A stretch of DNA of 64,000 bases from Oscillospiraceae bacterium (GTDB lineage: Bacteria > Bacillota > Clostridia > Oscillospirales > CAG-382), in NCBI GenBank assembly GCA_015064955.1, contig SVRD01000005.1, forward strand, positions 54,978 to 118,977, written 5' to 3'. Shown in pieces: positions 1-9,200 of the stretch (position 1 is its first letter; the number at the start of each line of letters is the position of its first letter). A program made the translations under genes and the position numbers. The notes below the pieces were generated by a model. That model did not search any database. It was not told where the DNA came from and saw nothing but the letters and a program-made list of their open reading frames with translations.

Positions 1-119
1 CAACGAAAAAAGACGTATTTCGTCGCTGTTATACACCGCCGACCCCTCCGAACAATTTAATCTCATTGTTTATAATACCACAAAAAAACGGTATTGAAAA
101 GGCTTTGGCAAAAAATAAT

Positions 120-171
120 TTGACAAAACAGCAAAAAAGATATACACTTAATTGTCAAGGTATATCTTTTT
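120..171 (+). promoter_or_regulatory. Promoter and overlapping inverted repeat upstream of coaW
   Basis: A TTGACA box at 120-125 is followed after 17 bases by TACACT (143-148). A perfect 12-base inverted repeat, AAAAAGATATAC at 134-145 and GTATATCTTTTT at 160-171, overlaps the -10 box and the likely transcription start. It could be an operator or a 5' hairpin just before the GGAG ribosome binding site of the kinase gene. The first 119 bases of the window contain nothing I can assign. Confidence 0.5.
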
Positions 172-189
172 GTCCCGGAGGATTTTGTA

Positions 190-1020
190 ATGAGCATTAT
201 AGTCGGTATAGACGTCGGCGGAAGCACGACAAAGATAGTCGGATTTGACGGCAAAACCCTGCTTGCGCCCGGTCTTGTAAAGGCAAGCGACCCGATAGCT
301 TCGGTCTACGGCGGATTCGGAAAATTCACAACCGACAACAAAATATCGCTGTCAAGCATCGACAAGGTTATGGTTACGGGTGTAGGCTCGTCCTTCCTCG
401 AGAATAATATCTACGGTATCGAGGCTGTCCACGTGAACGAGTTCATCGCAAACGGCAAGGGCGGTCTTTATCTGAGCGGTATCGACGAGGCGATCGTCGT
501 AAGCATGGGCACCGGCACCGCATACGTTTACTCAAACGGCAAAACCGGCGAATACGTCCATTTGGGCGGTACGGGTGTCGGCGGCGGTACCTTGGTCGGA
601 CTTGCCGACAAGCTTATCGGCATGCGCTCGATCCAGAACATCGCCAATCTCGCACTCGGCGGCGATCTCAGCAATATCGACCTGAGAATATCCGATATTA
701 CCGAAAACGACATCAGCCCCACGCTCTCGAACAACGCGACGGCATCGAACTTCGGCAAGGTGAGCGATCTCGCCTCACGCGAGGATATCGCGCTCGGACT
801 TGTGAATATGGTTTATGAAACGGTTGCGATGCTCGCGATCTTCTCCGCTCGTATGAAAAATATCAAAAACATCGTTCTGATAGGAAACCTCGCGGTGCTT
901 CCTCAGGCGGAAACGATATTCAGCTCGCTCGAAAAGATGTTCGGAATGAATATAATTATCCCCGAAAACGCCGCTTACGGAACGGTTATCGGTGCGGCAC
1001 TCGAGGGAATTTGCGATTGA
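190..1020 (+). CDS. coaW: Type II pantothenate kinase
   Basis: This 276-residue protein should phosphorylate pantothenate with ATP, the first step of coenzyme A synthesis in the cytoplasm. It has the ASKHA-fold phosphate-1 loop DVGGSTTK at residues 8-15, a Glu-containing segment after VTGVGSS (about 60-80), and the phosphate-2 loop SMGTGTAYV near residue 104, followed by a Gly-rich LGGTGVGGGT stretch. This matches the staphylococcal/eukaryotic-type (PanK-II) family in length and motifs and differs from CoaA and CoaX types. The start is set by GGAGG eight bases upstream. It is followed after 15 bases by a small HTH-like gene, probably co-transcribed. Members of this family are usually insensitive to CoA feedback; that is family knowledge, not visible here. 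Confidence 0.9.
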   Translation: MSIIVGIDVGGSTTKIVGFDGKTLLAPGLVKASDPIASVYGGFGKFTTDNKISLSSIDKVMVTGVGSSFLENNIYGIEAVHVNEFIANGKGGLYLSGIDEAIVVSMGTGTAYVYSNGKTGEYVHLGGTGVGGGTLVGLADKLIGMRSIQNIANLALGGDLSNIDLRISDITENDISPTLSNNATASNFGKVSDLASREDIALGLVNMVYETVAMLAIFSARMKNIKNIVLIGNLAVLPQAETIFSSLEKMFGMNIIIPENAAYGTVIGAALEGICD

Positions 1021-1035
1021 CGAAAGGGTTCGTAT

Positions 1036-1425
1036 ATGGCAGAAAACAACAGATGGAATAAAAAAATATTTGCGATGCTGTTGACCGAAGCAAAGGGAGT
1101 TCGCTCCTGGCGTCAGTTTGCGGCAGACTGCGATATAAGCTACGTTCAGATGCGCAAGCTCGCGCTCGGAACGCAGGAGAATCCCCCGCGTCCCAAGCTT
1201 ATCCGCAAGGTTGCTTCCCACGCCTTCGGTGAGATCGACCTCGAGGATCTGATGTTTGCCGCAGGCATACACACCGGTGACTCGATGGCATTCCGCGAAA
1301 ATACTCAAATGCCCGAAAGCCCGATCGACAAATACCGTTCTCTGCCGCTGAAGGAGCGGAAGATAATAGATAAATTTATCGAATTTCTCGCAGAAGAGAT
1401 CAAAAAGGGCAACACAATCGTTTAA
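1036..1425 (+). CDS. Small XRE/HTH-like protein of unknown role
   Basis: The 129-residue soluble protein has an N-terminal helical part (about residues 10-60) that reads like a lambda-repressor-type HTH: RSWRQFAADCDISYVQMRKL resembles the paired helices of such domains. A Pro-rich NPPRPKL linker and an acidic C-terminal helix follow (KERKIIDKFIEFLAEEIKK). It sits 15 bases after coaW with an AAGGG-type ribosome binding site, so it may be co-transcribed. Its stop codon overlaps the stop of the convergent gene in the palindrome TTTAAA. DNA binding is inferred from the pattern only. Confidence 0.6.
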   Translation: MAENNRWNKKIFAMLLTEAKGVRSWRQFAADCDISYVQMRKLALGTQENPPRPKLIRKVASHAFGEIDLEDLMFAAGIHTGDSMAFRENTQMPESPIDKYRSLPLKERKIIDKFIEFLAEEIKKGNTIV

Positions 1426-1718
1426 AAGAAAAGCAAAAAGGCGATCAAAAGCGCGAGAATATCGTTCTCGCCGTCGGAATCGAGCAAAATCAAAAGCCCT
1501 ATTCCGATAAGTATAAGGTCATCTGCCCGTAAATCGCGCAGAAAGTCGAGAGACAGTCCTCTCTTTCTCTCGGTTTCGTGCTCGGATTGCTTTTCGGGCG
1601 TATGGATTTCCTCTTTGTCGCGGTCATAGCGAGCGCTTTGATTGTATTCGTTATATTCACGCTCGTAATTATAAAGCTGTCCGTCGCTTTTTATCCCGCC
1701 GAAATCGCGGCTATACAT
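1422..1718 (-). CDS. Small protein with charged N-terminus and hydrophobic, acidic C-terminal tail
   Basis: This 98-residue protein has a Tyr/Glu/Arg-rich hydrophilic half (residues 1-55) and ends in two short hydrophobic stretches separated by Asp/Glu (LILIGIGLLILLDSDGENDI then LALLIAFLLFF). The pattern resembles small clostridial spore-associated membrane proteins, but I do not recognise the family. The ribosome binding site GAGGGGAT lies just before the ATG. It is the last gene of a minus-strand trio (after 1729-2049 and 2030-2293) and converges with the HTH-like gene. Confidence 0.6.
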   Translation of the reverse strand: MYSRDFGGIKSDGQLYNYEREYNEYNQSARYDRDKEEIHTPEKQSEHETERKRGLSLDFLRDLRADDLILIGIGLLILLDSDGENDILALLIAFLLFF

Positions 1719-1728
1719 TTTTATCCCC

Positions 1729-2049
1729 TCACTTTCTGAAGCTTTTCATCATAGACGACAGCATCAACGCTCTTGTAAGCGAATCTATCTTGCTTCGCTT
1801 TTCCTCGCGCAGAAGCGGCTTTATCGAGGAAAGCAGAGCGATGCGCGGATCGCTGTCAGCCGAGAACGCCGGCAAGGGCAGATTCGGCAGAGGATTTGAT
1901 TCCGATGCGGAAGCTTCGCCCGCGGTCGCTACGCTTTCGGGATCGCTTTTCGTCAGCCCCGAGGCGATCGAAGCTATTTTCGACATCGCATCGGGATTTG
2001 AAAGCACGTTTTTCAGCTTTTCTGTGAAATCAGCGTCCAATATCCACAC
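1729..2049 (-). CDS. Small Ser/Ala-rich protein of unknown function
   Basis: The 106-residue protein starts with GTG, overlaps the preceding gene by 20 bases and ends 10 bases before the next. The N-terminus (LNVLSNPDAMSKIASIASGL-like segment, residues 12-32) is helical, the middle is Ser/Pro/Ala-rich and probably disordered, and the C-terminus is a basic amphipathic helix with repeated Leu/Met. The preceding gene also carries a helical segment built around 'LLSNPELLKR', so the two may be related helical-hairpin proteins. I know no function. Confidence 0.55.
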   Translation of the reverse strand: MWILDADFTEKLKNVLSNPDAMSKIASIASGLTKSDPESVATAGEASASESNPLPNLPLPAFSADSDPRIALLSSIKPLLREEKRSKIDSLTRALMLSSMMKSFRK

Positions 2050-2293
2050 CCCGTTCGCGAAGCAGGCTCAATATTTCCTGGCTTTTTTCGGCGCCTGCGC
2101 TGTTTATCAGCATATCTGCCTCCTCGGGTGTGAGCTTGGAAAGCCTGCGCTTTAAAAGCTCGGGGTTGGAAAGCAGCATTTCGGTCTTCATTTTGTTTGC
2201 GCCCGCCGCCGAAGCGATGATTCGTGCAAGCTCAACAAAGCTTTCATCGTCCATTGATACCAGCTTTTCGAGTTCTCTGCGGTCAAAATTCAT
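2030..2293 (-). CDS. Small helical protein, first gene of a three-gene unit
   Basis: The 87-residue all-helical protein begins MNFDRRELEKLVSMDDESF. I chose this ATG because GGGGGA lies eight bases upstream; the open frame extends further but the extra part has no ribosome binding site. It is rich in Leu, Glu and Lys, with no membrane segment. Its end overlaps the start of the next gene by 20 bases, so translation is probably coupled. The family is not recognised. Confidence 0.6.
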   Translation of the reverse strand: MNFDRRELEKLVSMDDESFVELARIIASAAGANKMKTEMLLSNPELLKRRLSKLTPEEADMLINSAGAEKSQEILSLLRERGVDIGR

Positions 2294-2344
2294 AAATATG
2301 TTCCCCCGTTCATAGTAGTAAGTTATAATAAGGAGTAGATCGTT

Positions 2345-2848
2345 TTGTATATCTGTAAGCCGGAAAGAAACGTTAAGCAGACAAGAATATTGCTGTTCAC
2401 CTGTGTTCTCGTTACGCTTTCCTTGTTTTTTGCCTCCACGGTAGTGCCGAAATTCCATTCGTTTGTTGAATTCTGCGGCTTTGCGGCGTTGGCGGTTTCG
2501 ATTCTGCTGATAGTAAGATATTCACTCACCGAATTCGAATATGCTGTCGGCAACGGAGATTTTTCGGTAACGAAGATAGTCGGAAACAAGCGTACGGTAG
2601 TTTGCGTTATCGCGCTCGAAAGCGCAGTCGGGCTTTATACCCAGCGCGATTACGATCATCTCCCCTCCTCCGAAAAGGCAATAATCAAATATTCGTTAAA
2701 TCAGAACATGGGCGCAGACTGCCACGTGTTCCTTTGTGTTTTCAACGGAAAGCGGACAATGGTACGCTTTGAGCCCAACAATGCATTTGCCGCTATCGTC
2801 AGAGACGAGATACGCAAGTCAAAGCAAAGCTCCGAAAACGAAAATTAA
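2345..2848 (+). CDS. Small membrane protein, unknown function
   Basis: The 167-residue protein begins with TTG preceded by AAGGAG (2330-2335) at a normal distance. It has two membrane segments (about residues 14-33 and 38-58) and a cytoplasmic C-terminal domain that looks like a small beta-rich PH-like fold: alternating hydrophobic strands, then a final helix (NNAFAAIVRDEIRKSK). That combination is common in uncharacterised bacterial bPH/YcxB-type proteins, but this is a guess from the pattern. It is divergent from the small-gene trio at 1422-2293. Confidence 0.6.
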   Translation: MYICKPERNVKQTRILLFTCVLVTLSLFFASTVVPKFHSFVEFCGFAALAVSILLIVRYSLTEFEYAVGNGDFSVTKIVGNKRTVVCVIALESAVGLYTQRDYDHLPSSEKAIIKYSLNQNMGADCHVFLCVFNGKRTMVRFEPNNAFAAIVRDEIRKSKQSSENEN

Positions 2849-2889
2849 CAGCTTTTCTGTTTTTATTCTATGCAAAAGCGATTAAAGGG

Positions 2890-2917
2890 TTGCTTTTTTT
2901 GAAAAAATATTTATAAT
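2890..2917 (+). promoter_or_regulatory. Promoter of the GlpA-like operon
   Basis: TTGCTT at 2890-2895, a 16-base spacer and a perfect TATAAT at 2912-2917, about 50 bases before the first ATG of the operon. Confidence 0.5.
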
Positions 2918-2966
2918 GTTATAGGTTTTGACACATATCAGAAAAAAGTAGCATTGAGGTCTTATA

Positions 2967-4403
2967 ATGTATGACGTAACGATCATCGGAGGCGGCGTTT
3001 GCGGCGCGGCTATCGCGATGTATTTATCAAAATACGATATCAAATGCTGTCTGCTTGAAAAGGACAACGACATAGCGATCGGAACCACCCGCGCCAACAG
3101 CGGTATCGTCCACGCGGGCTACGACCCCGAGCCCGATACGCTTATGGCACGTCTGAACGTCCGCGGTGCAGAGCTTATCGAGGAGCTCGCGCTGAAGCTG
3201 AACATACCCTACCGCAAGGTCGGCTCGATGGTTATCTCGTTTGACGCAAACGACGAGGAGCATTTAAAGGAGCTTTACGAGCGCGGTGTCGCAAACGGCG
3301 TTCGCGGTATGGAGCTTTTGGACAAGGAATCGCTTCTCGCGCGCGAGCCGAATCTTTCCGAAGAGGTGACCGGTGCGCTTTATGCACCCTCGGCGGCGGT
3401 CGTGAACCCTTGGCGTCTTTGTCTTGCGATGGCAGAGACCGCGGCAAAGAACGGTGTCGAATTCTTCCTCGACAGCGAGGTAACGAATATCGAAAAGGTA
3501 AACGGCGCGTTTAGCGTAACCGCAGGCGGCAAGCTTTACGACACGAAATATATTATCAATGCCGCAGGACTTTATTCCGACAAAATCGCAGAGCTTGTCG
3601 GTGCAAAGGATTTTGAAATACGTCCCTCGAAGGGGCAGTATTACCTTTTGGACAAAACTTCGGACTGGCTTGTCAAATCGGTCATCTTCCAATGCCCGAC
3701 CGAAAAAGGCAAGGGAGTTCTTGTTTCGCCCACCGCAGAGGGCAATATAATCATCGGGCCGAACGCCGAAAGCGGAAACGAGCGCGACGACGTTTCGACC
3801 ACCCGTGAAGGACTCGATTTTGTCGCTCAGGAGGCGGCAAAGACCACAAAGCTTATCGACTACCGCGAAAATATCCATTCGTTTGCTGGCTTGCGTGCGA
3901 ACTCCGACAAGCGTGATTTCATTATCGGCGAATCGGCGCTTTGCAGACACTTTATCAACGTTGCGGGTATCAAATCGCCCGGACTTTCCTCGGCACCCGC
4001 TATCGGCGAATATGTTGTCGAGATCCTCGAGGACTGCGGAATGCTTCTCACCGAAAAGGATAATTGGGAATACCCCGCTCCGCATATCTGCTTTGCCGAG
4101 CTCTCCGACGAGGAAAAAGCCGAAATCTGCAAGCGCGAGCCGAAATACGGCAACGTCATCTGCCGTTGCAATCTCATAACCGAGGGCGAAATACTCGATG
4201 CGCTCAATTCAAACATCAAGCCCCGCACGCTCGACGGCATCAAGCGCCGCACGGGAAGCAGTATGGGCAGATGTCAGGGCGGCTTTTGCGGTGTCAGGAT
4301 TCACGAAATAATTTGTAACTACTACGGCATACCTGCCGAGCGAGTGCTTTGGGATAAAAACGGCTCATACATCGTTGCAGGAAAGGTCGGTGGAAAGAAA
4401 TGA
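2967..4403 (+). CDS. GlpA-like FAD-dependent dehydrogenase with BFD-type [2Fe-2S] domain
   Basis: This 478-residue protein has an N-terminal FAD-binding motif (TIIGGGVCGAAIA, residues 5-17), a DAO-type oxidoreductase core to about residue 370, and a C-terminal BFD-like domain with four cysteines in CRC...GRCQGGFC (about 405-450), expected to bind [2Fe-2S]. This is the architecture of anaerobic glycerol-3-phosphate dehydrogenase subunit A and its clostridial relatives annotated as NAD(P)/FAD-dependent oxidoreductase. The next gene overlaps by four bases (ATGA) and encodes a GlpB-like flavoprotein, and a DUF1667 gene follows, which is the typical clostridial trio. The exact substrate (glycerol 3-phosphate or another 2-hydroxyacid) cannot be told from sequence. 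Confidence 0.8.
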   Translation: MYDVTIIGGGVCGAAIAMYLSKYDIKCCLLEKDNDIAIGTTRANSGIVHAGYDPEPDTLMARLNVRGAELIEELALKLNIPYRKVGSMVISFDANDEEHLKELYERGVANGVRGMELLDKESLLAREPNLSEEVTGALYAPSAAVVNPWRLCLAMAETAAKNGVEFFLDSEVTNIEKVNGAFSVTAGGKLYDTKYIINAAGLYSDKIAELVGAKDFEIRPSKGQYYLLDKTSDWLVKSVIFQCPTEKGKGVLVSPTAEGNIIIGPNAESGNERDDVSTTREGLDFVAQEAAKTTKLIDYRENIHSFAGLRANSDKRDFIIGESALCRHFINVAGIKSPGLSSAPAIGEYVVEILEDCGMLLTEKDNWEYPAPHICFAELSDEEKAEICKREPKYGNVICRCNLITEGEILDALNSNIKPRTLDGIKRRTGSSMGRCQGGFCGVRIHEIICNYYGIPAERVLWDKNGSYIVAGKVGGKK

Positions 4404-5671
4404 CTAAACGCGACATTGTAATAATCGGCGCAGGACCTGCAGGCTTGGCGGCGGCTATCGCCGCATACGAAGCCGGTGTGAAGGATATTCTTTTGCTCGA
4501 GCGCGACCGCGAAGCAGGCGGTATACTGAATCAGTGTATCCACAACGGATTCGGTCTTCACCGCTTCGGCGAGGAGCTTACCGGCCCCGAATACGCGGCA
4601 AAATATATTGATATGCTAAAGGACACCTCGGTAACGCTTCAGCTCGGAACAACGGTTCTTGATATAGAAAACAAGATCGTTTCCGCAGTATCGGTTGAAA
4701 ACGGATTTGAGCAGATCGAGGCAAAGGCGATAATTCTCGCCATGGGCTGCCGCGAGCGCAACCGCGGACCTATCTTTGTCCCCGGCGACAGAGGCAGAGG
4801 TGTTTTCACCGCAGGCGCGGCGCAGAGATATCTCAATATCGAGGGATACCTTGTCGGCAAGCGTATCGTGATCCTCGGAAGCGGCGATATCGGTCTTATT
4901 ATGGCGAGAAGAATGACTCTCGAGGGCGCAAAGGTGCTCGCGGTTTCGGAAATTATGCCGTATACAAACGGTCTTTCGAGAAACGTGGCGCAGTGTCTCG
5001 AGGATTTTGATATTCCCCTTTATCTCTCCCACACCGTAACCAAGGTTGTCGGTAAAAACGCGCTTGAAGGAATAGAGATCTCTCAGGTCGATGAAAATAT
5101 GAAGCCCATCAAGGGCACCGAAAAATATTTCGAGTGCGATACACTTCTTCTTTCTGTCGGTCTTGTGCCCGAAAACGAGCTTACCCGCTCGGCAGGAATC
5201 GAGCTCGACCCGAGAACAAAGGGCGCAACCGTCGGCGAGGATATGCAAACGCTCGAAAGCGGTGTGTTTGCCTGCGGTAACGTGCTTCACGTTCACGACC
5301 TTGTCGACTACGTTTCGGCAGAAAGCGAGCGCGCGGGCAGAAGCGCCGCCGAATACGTGCTCGGAAATTGCGCCGTGTCCGAAACACCTTCAAAGAACGT
5401 ACGCAACGGACTTGACGTAAGCTATACCGTACCGCAAAGAATCAACACCGAAAAAATCGAAAAGTCGGTGGATATCTTCTTCAGAGTACGCAAAAAGATA
5501 AAGCTCGCCGAGATAAGAGTCGAATCCGAGGGCGAAAAGATCGCCGCCTTCCGCCGCGAATTCCTCGCACCTGCGGAAATGCAAAAGATCACTGTCCCGA
5601 AGGTATTGCTCGACAAGGCAAACGGCGATATCACCGTATCCGCAATCGAGATCGAGGAGGACGCACAATGA
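4400..5671 (+). CDS. GlpB-like FAD/NAD(P)-dependent oxidoreductase
   Basis: The 423-residue flavoprotein has a FAD-binding dinucleotide motif at the N-terminus (IIGAGPAGLAAAIAA, residues 7-21) and a second one, for NAD(P)H, near residue 155 (VILGSGDIGLIMARR). CIHNGFGLH lies near residue 50. It belongs to the pyridine-nucleotide-disulfide/alcohol-dehydrogenase-like oxidoreductases that accompany GlpA-type proteins. It overlaps both neighbours by four bases, so the three products are likely made together and form a complex passing electrons from substrate FAD through iron-sulfur to NAD(P) or another carrier. That flow is inferred from the family and the operon. Confidence 0.8.
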   Translation: MTKRDIVIIGAGPAGLAAAIAAYEAGVKDILLLERDREAGGILNQCIHNGFGLHRFGEELTGPEYAAKYIDMLKDTSVTLQLGTTVLDIENKIVSAVSVENGFEQIEAKAIILAMGCRERNRGPIFVPGDRGRGVFTAGAAQRYLNIEGYLVGKRIVILGSGDIGLIMARRMTLEGAKVLAVSEIMPYTNGLSRNVAQCLEDFDIPLYLSHTVTKVVGKNALEGIEISQVDENMKPIKGTEKYFECDTLLLSVGLVPENELTRSAGIELDPRTKGATVGEDMQTLESGVFACGNVLHVHDLVDYVSAESERAGRSAAEYVLGNCAVSETPSKNVRNGLDVSYTVPQRINTEKIEKSVDIFFRVRKKIKLAEIRVESEGEKIAAFRREFLAPAEMQKITVPKVLLDKANGDITVSAIEIEEDAQ

Positions 5672-6009
5672 AAGAAATGATTTGTATAGTTTGTCCCCGC
5701 GGTTGTCATCTGACTGTTGACGAAAGCAATCTCACGGTTAGCGGAAACCACTGTATAAAAGGTGCGGAATACGGCAAAGCCGAGGTCAGCGCACCGATGC
5801 GCACCGTAACCGGCTCGGTCGGGATCGAGGGCGGCATACATTCGATGCTTGCAGTGAGAACAGACAAGGCGGTACCAAAAAGCAAGATTTTCGAAATAAT
5901 GGACGAGCTCCATCAATTCACCACAGTTTCCCCGATAAAACGCGGTCAGATACTTATCGAGCGCGTTTGCGGTACCGATGCCAACATTATCGCATCGAGA
6001 GATATGTAA
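5668..6009 (+). CDS. DUF1667 protein, small cysteine-rich partner of the GlpA/GlpB-like pair
   Basis: The 113-residue DUF1667 protein starts MKEMICIVCPRGCHLTV, with CxxCxxxC near residues 6-13 and another Cys in NHCIKG (about 31), a pattern that suggests a metal or iron-sulfur site. The rest is a compact beta-rich domain. Such genes nearly always follow GlpA/GlpB-like flavoproteins in Clostridia, as here with a four-base overlap, so it is probably an electron-transfer subunit. A strong terminator follows at 6017-6056. Confidence 0.75.
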   Translation: MKEMICIVCPRGCHLTVDESNLTVSGNHCIKGAEYGKAEVSAPMRTVTGSVGIEGGIHSMLAVRTDKAVPKSKIFEIMDELHQFTTVSPIKRGQILIERVCGTDANIIASRDM

Positions 6010-6016
6010 TATTTTT

Positions 6017-6056
6017 ATCCGTTCTGTCGGTTCAAGCCTGCAGAACGGATTTTTTG
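6017..6056 (+). terminator. Rho-independent terminator of the GlpA-like operon
   Basis: Ten-base stem ATCCGTTCTG / CAGAACGGAT with a 14-base loop, followed by TTTTTG. Confidence 0.85.
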
Positions 6057-6076
6057 TTAATATATGTATTATTATG

Positions 6077-6105
6077 TTGAAAAAAGGATTGTGCTGTGGT
6101 ATAAT
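6077..6105 (+). promoter_or_regulatory. Promoter of the CotH operon with a ~170-base leader
   Basis: TTGAAA (6077-6082), 17-base spacer, TATAAT (6100-6105). The leader from about 6112 to 6278 is long; I looked for a c-di-GMP or other riboswitch fold and found none I can support. Confidence 0.6.
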
Positions 6106-6278
6106 CAAGAGATAAAACGAATGGGCGGTTGTCTTTCTGCTCATCATAAATGTCAACGGGAATTTTTAACCGTAAGCGTGACAATTCAAGAGTCTTTTTC
6201 GTCATATATCCGTCGGAACGATCATATGGATTTATGTTGCTTCGGCGTATTTCGGATTTCAAATTACGAGGTTTAACG

Positions 6279-9200
6279 ATGGCTAAAAATCAAGCTTTCT
6301 CCGCAAGGAGCAAAAAGGAAATAATGATCGCCATACTGCTCGCCTGCTGTCTGCTTTTGGGCGTGGCGGTGATGGTGTTGGTCGAAAACAAGGTCGGCAC
6401 TCCCGTTTTTTACGACGGCGAGATGAAGAATATCTGCGTGCGGATAACCGAGGTATGCTCGTCCAACAAGTCGATAATCGCCACCGACAACGGCGAATAT
6501 CCCGACTATATCGAGCTTTACAACTACGGCGACACCTTTAATCTTGCCGATTTCGGTCTTTCCAACGAAACCGGAAACAGCAAATCCTATTCGTTCGGCG
6601 ATATAACCTTCAAGGAAAACAGCTATCTTATCGTATTCCTCGACGGGATCGACGTTCCCTTTAAGCTTTCCTCCGAGGGCAACGAATATCTCTCGCTCGT
6701 TTCCTGGGACGGAACGGTTATCGACAAGCTCACAACAGTAAAATCCCGCTCCGACGAGGTTATGGTCTGGAACGGAAGCGAATATGAGCTTTCGTCGAAG
6801 GCATCGCCCGGATATCCCAATACCGACGAGGGCGTTGCGGCGTTTTTGCAGGGTGCCTCCGACGGAACACTTTCGCTTGCAATAAACGAAATACTTACCG
6901 CAAACGGCTCTGTTTTGCCCGACTTCGAGGGTGATTTCTGCGATATTATCGAAATCAAAAACACCTCCGCGGCGGCGATTTCGACAAAGGGATATTTCAT
7001 TTCCGATACAAAAACCAACCGCGCGCGCTGTGCGCTTCCCGATAAAACGCTTGCCCCCGGCGAAATGCTTCTTGTTTTCGCATCGGGCAAGGACCTTGTT
7101 ACCGAAGACGGCGAATTCCACACCGATTTCAAGCTTTCGGCAAACGAGGAGGTAATCCTTTCCTACGGCAACAATTTCGTTTCGCAAGCTGTTGCGAGAT
7201 GCGACAGCAACTATTCGCAATCGCGTATGAGCGGCGGAGAATACGTTACGATGCTCGCGACCCCCGGATTTGAAAACGACGAGGCGGGCAGAGAGGCACT
7301 CGAGCTCACCCGAATCAATCCCGATGCATCGCTTATCATCAGCGAGGTTCTTCTTTCACAGGATCTCACCGCATACGGCGGTAAGCTCCGCGACGTTATC
7401 GAGATCTGCAATATCTCCGACCACGACGTTAACACAAGCGGCTGGTATATAAGCGATTCACCCGACGACCCCTATAAATTCGCACTACCCAACAAAAAGC
7501 TCGCACCGAACGAATGCCTTGTTATCTATGCCGAAAACGGCGAGGGCGAGAATATCTGCGGATTTGCGCTTTCCTCGGGCGAATCGGTATTCCTCACCGC
7601 GCCCGACTACCGCAGAGGCGAATATATCCCCTGCTCTCCCGCGGGACGAGGCAATTCGAGAAGCTGTAAGATCGAAAACGGCGAAACCGTCTACACCGAC
7701 GGCGCGATCTCGATAGGATTTGCAAACAGCCCCGACGGCGAAAAGGAATATGCAACGAGCGTTCGCCCCAAGGAAGTCGAAATAAGCGAGCTTGTCGCAA
7801 CAAACACCTCGTTTATCCCCGGACCCTACAAAACCTATCACGATCTTATCGAGCTTTACAACAAGACCGACAGCGATATCGACCTTACCGGCTGGTATCT
7901 TTCCGACGACCCCGAGCAGCCGAGAAAGGCAAGTCTCGACGGTATCACCATCGAAGCAGGCTCGTTTTTGGTTATCGTTCTCTCGAGCGACGGGATCAAC
8001 ACCCCCTCGGGATACCACGTCGCCAACTTCGGCATAAACGCATCGGGCGAGACGGTAACACTTTCCAAGGGCGACGAGATAATCGACTGTATGCCCGTCC
8101 CCTCGCTCGGAAGCAATACCTCATTCGGCAGACCCGAGGGCGAGGACGGATTTGCAATCCTTGCGGGCGCAAGCTTCGGTTCGACAAACCGCACTCGCTC
8201 GGAGGGAATCACCGCAACACCGGGAAGCTCGCTTCCCCAAGGCGTTTATTCCGACGGAGTAAGCGTTGAATTGAGCGGTGAGGGCAAGATTTATTACACT
8301 CTCGACTGCACCGAGCCCAACGCAAGCTCGACCCTTTACACCTCGCCGATAAAGGTTTCTTCGACAACGGTTATCCGCTGTATCGCGATTGCCGACGGCA
8401 AAAAGGCGAGCAAGGTAAACGATCTTACCTACATCGTCGGCGAAAACGACAGTCTCGAAGCGATATCCTTGGTCACAGCTCCCGAAAATCTTTGGGATTA
8501 CTACCACGGTATATATGAAACCGGCCCCCGCGCAAAGCCCAATTTTCCCTATGAAGGCGCAAACTACTATTACCGCTGGGAGCGCGATGCAAGCGTTTCC
8601 TTCTTTGCACAAAACGACGAGGGCTTTTCGGAAAACTGCGGAATTCGCATTTTCGGCGGTCTTTCGAGAGCGCTCCCCAAAAAATCCTTTGCGTTGTTTT
8701 TTCGCTCGGCTTACGGCTCGGGCGCACTGAATTACAAGCTCTTTGACGACGAGGATCTTTCCTGCTACGAGGCACTCGTATTGAGAAACACGGGTCAGGA
8801 TTTCAAGTATTCCTCGATGCGTGACGCGATGGTCACCTCGATGGCGCGCGATATGCTCGGGCTCGACGTGCAAAACTGCCGTCCCGTTGTGCTTTACCTC
8901 AACGGCGAATATTGGGGACTCTATTTTATACGTGAAAAGCTCAATGAAAACTACGTTGCGGCGCATTACAACGTATCGCCCGACGAAGCCGAGGTTGCTG
9001 TCGCAAACGGCAGAACGAGCGAGGCATACACCGCGCTTGTCGACTATGCGCACACTCACGATTTAAGTGTTGCCGAGCATTACAATTACGTAAGCTCGAT
9101 TATGGATATCGACAATTATATCGACTATATCGTTGCCGAAATGATAATCTGCAACACCGACAACGGAAATATCCGCTTTTTCACCTATGAGGGCGGAAAA

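Noticed and set aside
2323..2344. TATAAT at 2323-2328 as the promoter of the 2345 gene
   Set aside because: It lies too close to the start codon and overlaps the ribosome binding site region, with no -35 box.
6112..6278. c-di-GMP or other riboswitch in the CotH leader
   Set aside because: No GEMM-type core or other known aptamer motif could be found by eye; a covariance search would be needed to exclude it.
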